Source: Candidatus Bathyarchaeota archaeon (GTDB taxonomy: Archaea; Thermoproteota; Bathyarchaeia; Bathyarchaeales; DTEX01). From it: DNA of 5,196 nt. The notes under the pieces are model-generated. The model was not told the origin of the DNA. It ran no database searches and was given only the letters and a program-made list of their open reading frames with translations. Position 1 is the stretch's first letter. Every line of letters begins with the position of its first letter. The stretch spans positions 1 to 5,196 of the forward strand of contig JAGGZB010000066.1 of the NCBI GenBank assembly GCA_021162225.1, read 5' to 3'. A program made the translations under genes and the position numbers. Below are positions 3,791-5,196 of this stretch, piece after piece.

Positions 3791-5196
3791 TTATTCATGA
3801 GCGAAGAAAGCCTTTATCTCCTTTCCTACCTCATCTATACGAACAAATCCGAATCGTTCAAATTGAACGATTTGATCAACTGAGACTTGACGTAGATTGC
3901 TTTCGGCTAATCCATTCACCACCGAACCGTCAGGCATGATCACTTTGCATGAAACTCCATTTTCCTCCGGAAGCCAATGGATTAACCTGAGACCCAATCT
4001 CCTAGCATCTTCATAATCGCTACTATGATACTCAGCTAAGACTTGATCCCCGTTCTTTGATAGAATCTTCACGTTGAAGAGTTCCATCAGCCGGATGAGA
4101 GAGCCTGCCTTAAGATTATCGAAGTCCCTCGACGAGATCAATAAATATGCATATCCATTTCTATTCTTGACTGTGAGAATTCGTTTTCCTCGTTTCGGAT
4201 CATCGGGATGAAGTCTCAGGGTTGCTACGAAGTCTCTGCTAATATTACTGACTATCATAGTCTTAGGATTATCGAGGAAGAAGTACCGGTTAGCTATCGG
4301 ATCAATTATTTTGCGATTATACGCGTAAAGATTCTCCCAGCTCAACGTTATATCGGCTGGTCGTGGACCGACATCTATCATCATTTGCCGTATCGCTTTG
4401 GGCATTATTCCTCTTCTCCTCAAAGCTCTGAACGTTGCGAGTCTAGGATCGTCCCATCCGCTGTAAACGCCTTCTTCAACGGCTTGAACAATCTTAGACT
4501 TGCTCAGCACGGCCCCTATGATCTTTAATCTTCCATAGTGGATTGCTTCTGGATATTCCCATCCTAGATACCGATACAGAAATTCCTGTCTTCTCTGATT
4601 TGTTAAGTGCTCTTTTCCCCTTATTATATGGGTTACGCCATTCAAATGATCATCTAGTCCGTTCGCGAATGCAAAGAGGGGCCACACACGATAGCGGCTA
4701 CCAGTTCTGGGGTGAGGATACTTCTTCGTGTCTATTATCCTTAATGCTGGCCAGTCACGGATTGCAGGATTCGGATGATTCAGATCCGTCTTTATTCTTA
4801 CAACAGCTTCTCCTTCCCCGTATCCCCCGGATAGCATATCTTCCCATCTTGAGAGGTTCTCCTTGGGAGACAGGCTTCTACAGGGACAAGGCTTCTTTTG
4901 CCATATTCTCTTCCGGAATTCTTCTCGCTGGCAAGTGCAGACGTAGGCGTTCCCATCTTCTAGCAGCTTTCTGGCATATTCGTAATATATCTCCATTCGG
5001 TCACTCTGTATATATTCAGCATCCCACTCACACCCGAGCCATTTAAGATCCTCTCTTATTAAATCATAAAACTCAAGAGATGTCCTCTTTATTCTAGGAT
5101 CAGTATCCTCAAACCTCAAGATGAAGCGGCCATCATACATCCTCGCATATTCATAGCTTAGAATTATTGCCCTAGCTGAGCCTATGTGTAAGACAC
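3791..5196 (-). CDS. gltX: Glutamyl-tRNA synthetase, archaeal type, 5' end missing
   Basis: This class I enzyme charges tRNA with glutamate. The open frame runs off the right edge, so the ATG at 5140 is internal, not the start. The first visible residues, VLHIGSARA, include the ATP-binding HIGH motif in the form HIGS (5177-5188). Next come ILRFEDTDPR, a four-Cys candidate zinc site (CTC and CPC either side of about 17 residues), GVTHIIRGKEHLTNQRRQ of the catalytic domain and the KMSKS-equivalent VLSKS (4496-4510). The C-terminal 200 or so residues form the beta-barrel anticodon-binding region typical of archaeal GluRS and of GlnRS, unlike the helical bacterial one. There are 467 visible residues, so roughly the first 90-100 are missing. 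As is usual in archaea, it may also mischarge tRNA-Gln for an amidotransferase. It lies 101 bp upstream of L7Ae on the same strand. Confidence 0.95.
   Translation of the reverse strand, partial: VLHIGSARAIILSYEYARMYDGRFILRFEDTDPRIKRTSLEFYDLIREDLKWLGCEWDAEYIQSDRMEIYYEYARKLLEDGNAYVCTCQREEFRKRIWQKKPCPCRSLSPKENLSRWEDMLSGGYGEGEAVVRIKTDLNHPNPAIRDWPALRIIDTKKYPHPRTGSRYRVWPLFAFANGLDDHLNGVTHIIRGKEHLTNQRRQEFLYRYLGWEYPEAIHYGRLKIIGAVLSKSKIVQAVEEGVYSGWDDPRLATFRALRRRGIMPKAIRQMMIDVGPRPADITLSWENLYAYNRKIIDPIANRYFFLDNPKTMIVSNISRDFVATLRLHPDDPKRGKRILTVKNRNGYAYLLISSRDFDNLKAGSLIRLMELFNVKILSKNGDQVLAEYHSSDYEDARRLGLRLIHWLPEENGVSCKVIMPDGSVVNGLAESNLRQVSVDQIVQFERFGFVRIDEVGKEIKAFFAHE

Noticed and set aside
4543..5046. 167-codon open frame on the plus strand, and a 106-codon one at 4208-4528
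   Set aside because: Both are antisense to glutamyl-tRNA synthetase and have no domain or convincing start signals.
1..5196. CRISPR array, insertion sequence, toxin-antitoxin or defence genes
   Set aside because: I found no repeat-spacer series, transposase-like frame, terminal inverted repeats with target duplication, or recognisable defence protein on either strand.

Overview
The window is archaeal. The minus strand carries three ribosomal protein genes found in archaea and eukaryotes but not bacteria (L7Ae, S28e, L24e). The ribosome binding sites are GGTGA-type, promoters look like TATA boxes about 25 bp upstream of the predicted transcript start, and the glutamyl-tRNA synthetase is of the archaeal type. 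Overall GC is moderate (roughly low 40s by eye). The ribosomal proteins look most like those of the TACK group (Thermoprotei, Korarchaeia or Bathyarchaeia relatives), but no species can be named.

Layout. Positions 1-70 are distinctly GC-rich and foldable, and a T-rich tract follows. This may be the 3' end of a structured RNA or the first codons of a leftward gene cut by the window edge. Positions 91-214 are an AT-rich control region with a tandem 12-bp repeat. Next come a rightward sulfatase-superfamily hydrolase (215-1687), a 256-bp gap that looks like a small self-contained transcription unit (TATA box, 43-codon ORF, T-rich end), and a rightward protein made only of two PAS sensor domains (1944-2741). 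From 2742 on everything reads leftward: L24e (2848-3045), S28e (3094-3309), L7Ae (3306-3689) and most of glutamyl-tRNA synthetase (3791 to the right edge, 5' end missing).

How the genes work together. The leftward half is a translation cluster. L7Ae is a ribosomal protein that also binds kink-turn RNAs, and S28e and L24e are co-transcribed with it (ATGA overlap, short gaps). The short leader of the L7Ae mRNA contains what reads as a complete kink-turn, one nucleotide upstream of the Shine-Dalgarno sequence. This suggests that L7Ae represses its own translation, and perhaps that of the coupled S28e. It is the most interesting signal in the window.

The rightward half is accessory. The sulfatase-fold enzyme has Thr where the formylglycine-forming Cys/Ser should be, so it is probably not a classical sulfatase. 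The PAS protein has no output domain. Nothing in the sequence ties these two genes to the translation cluster.
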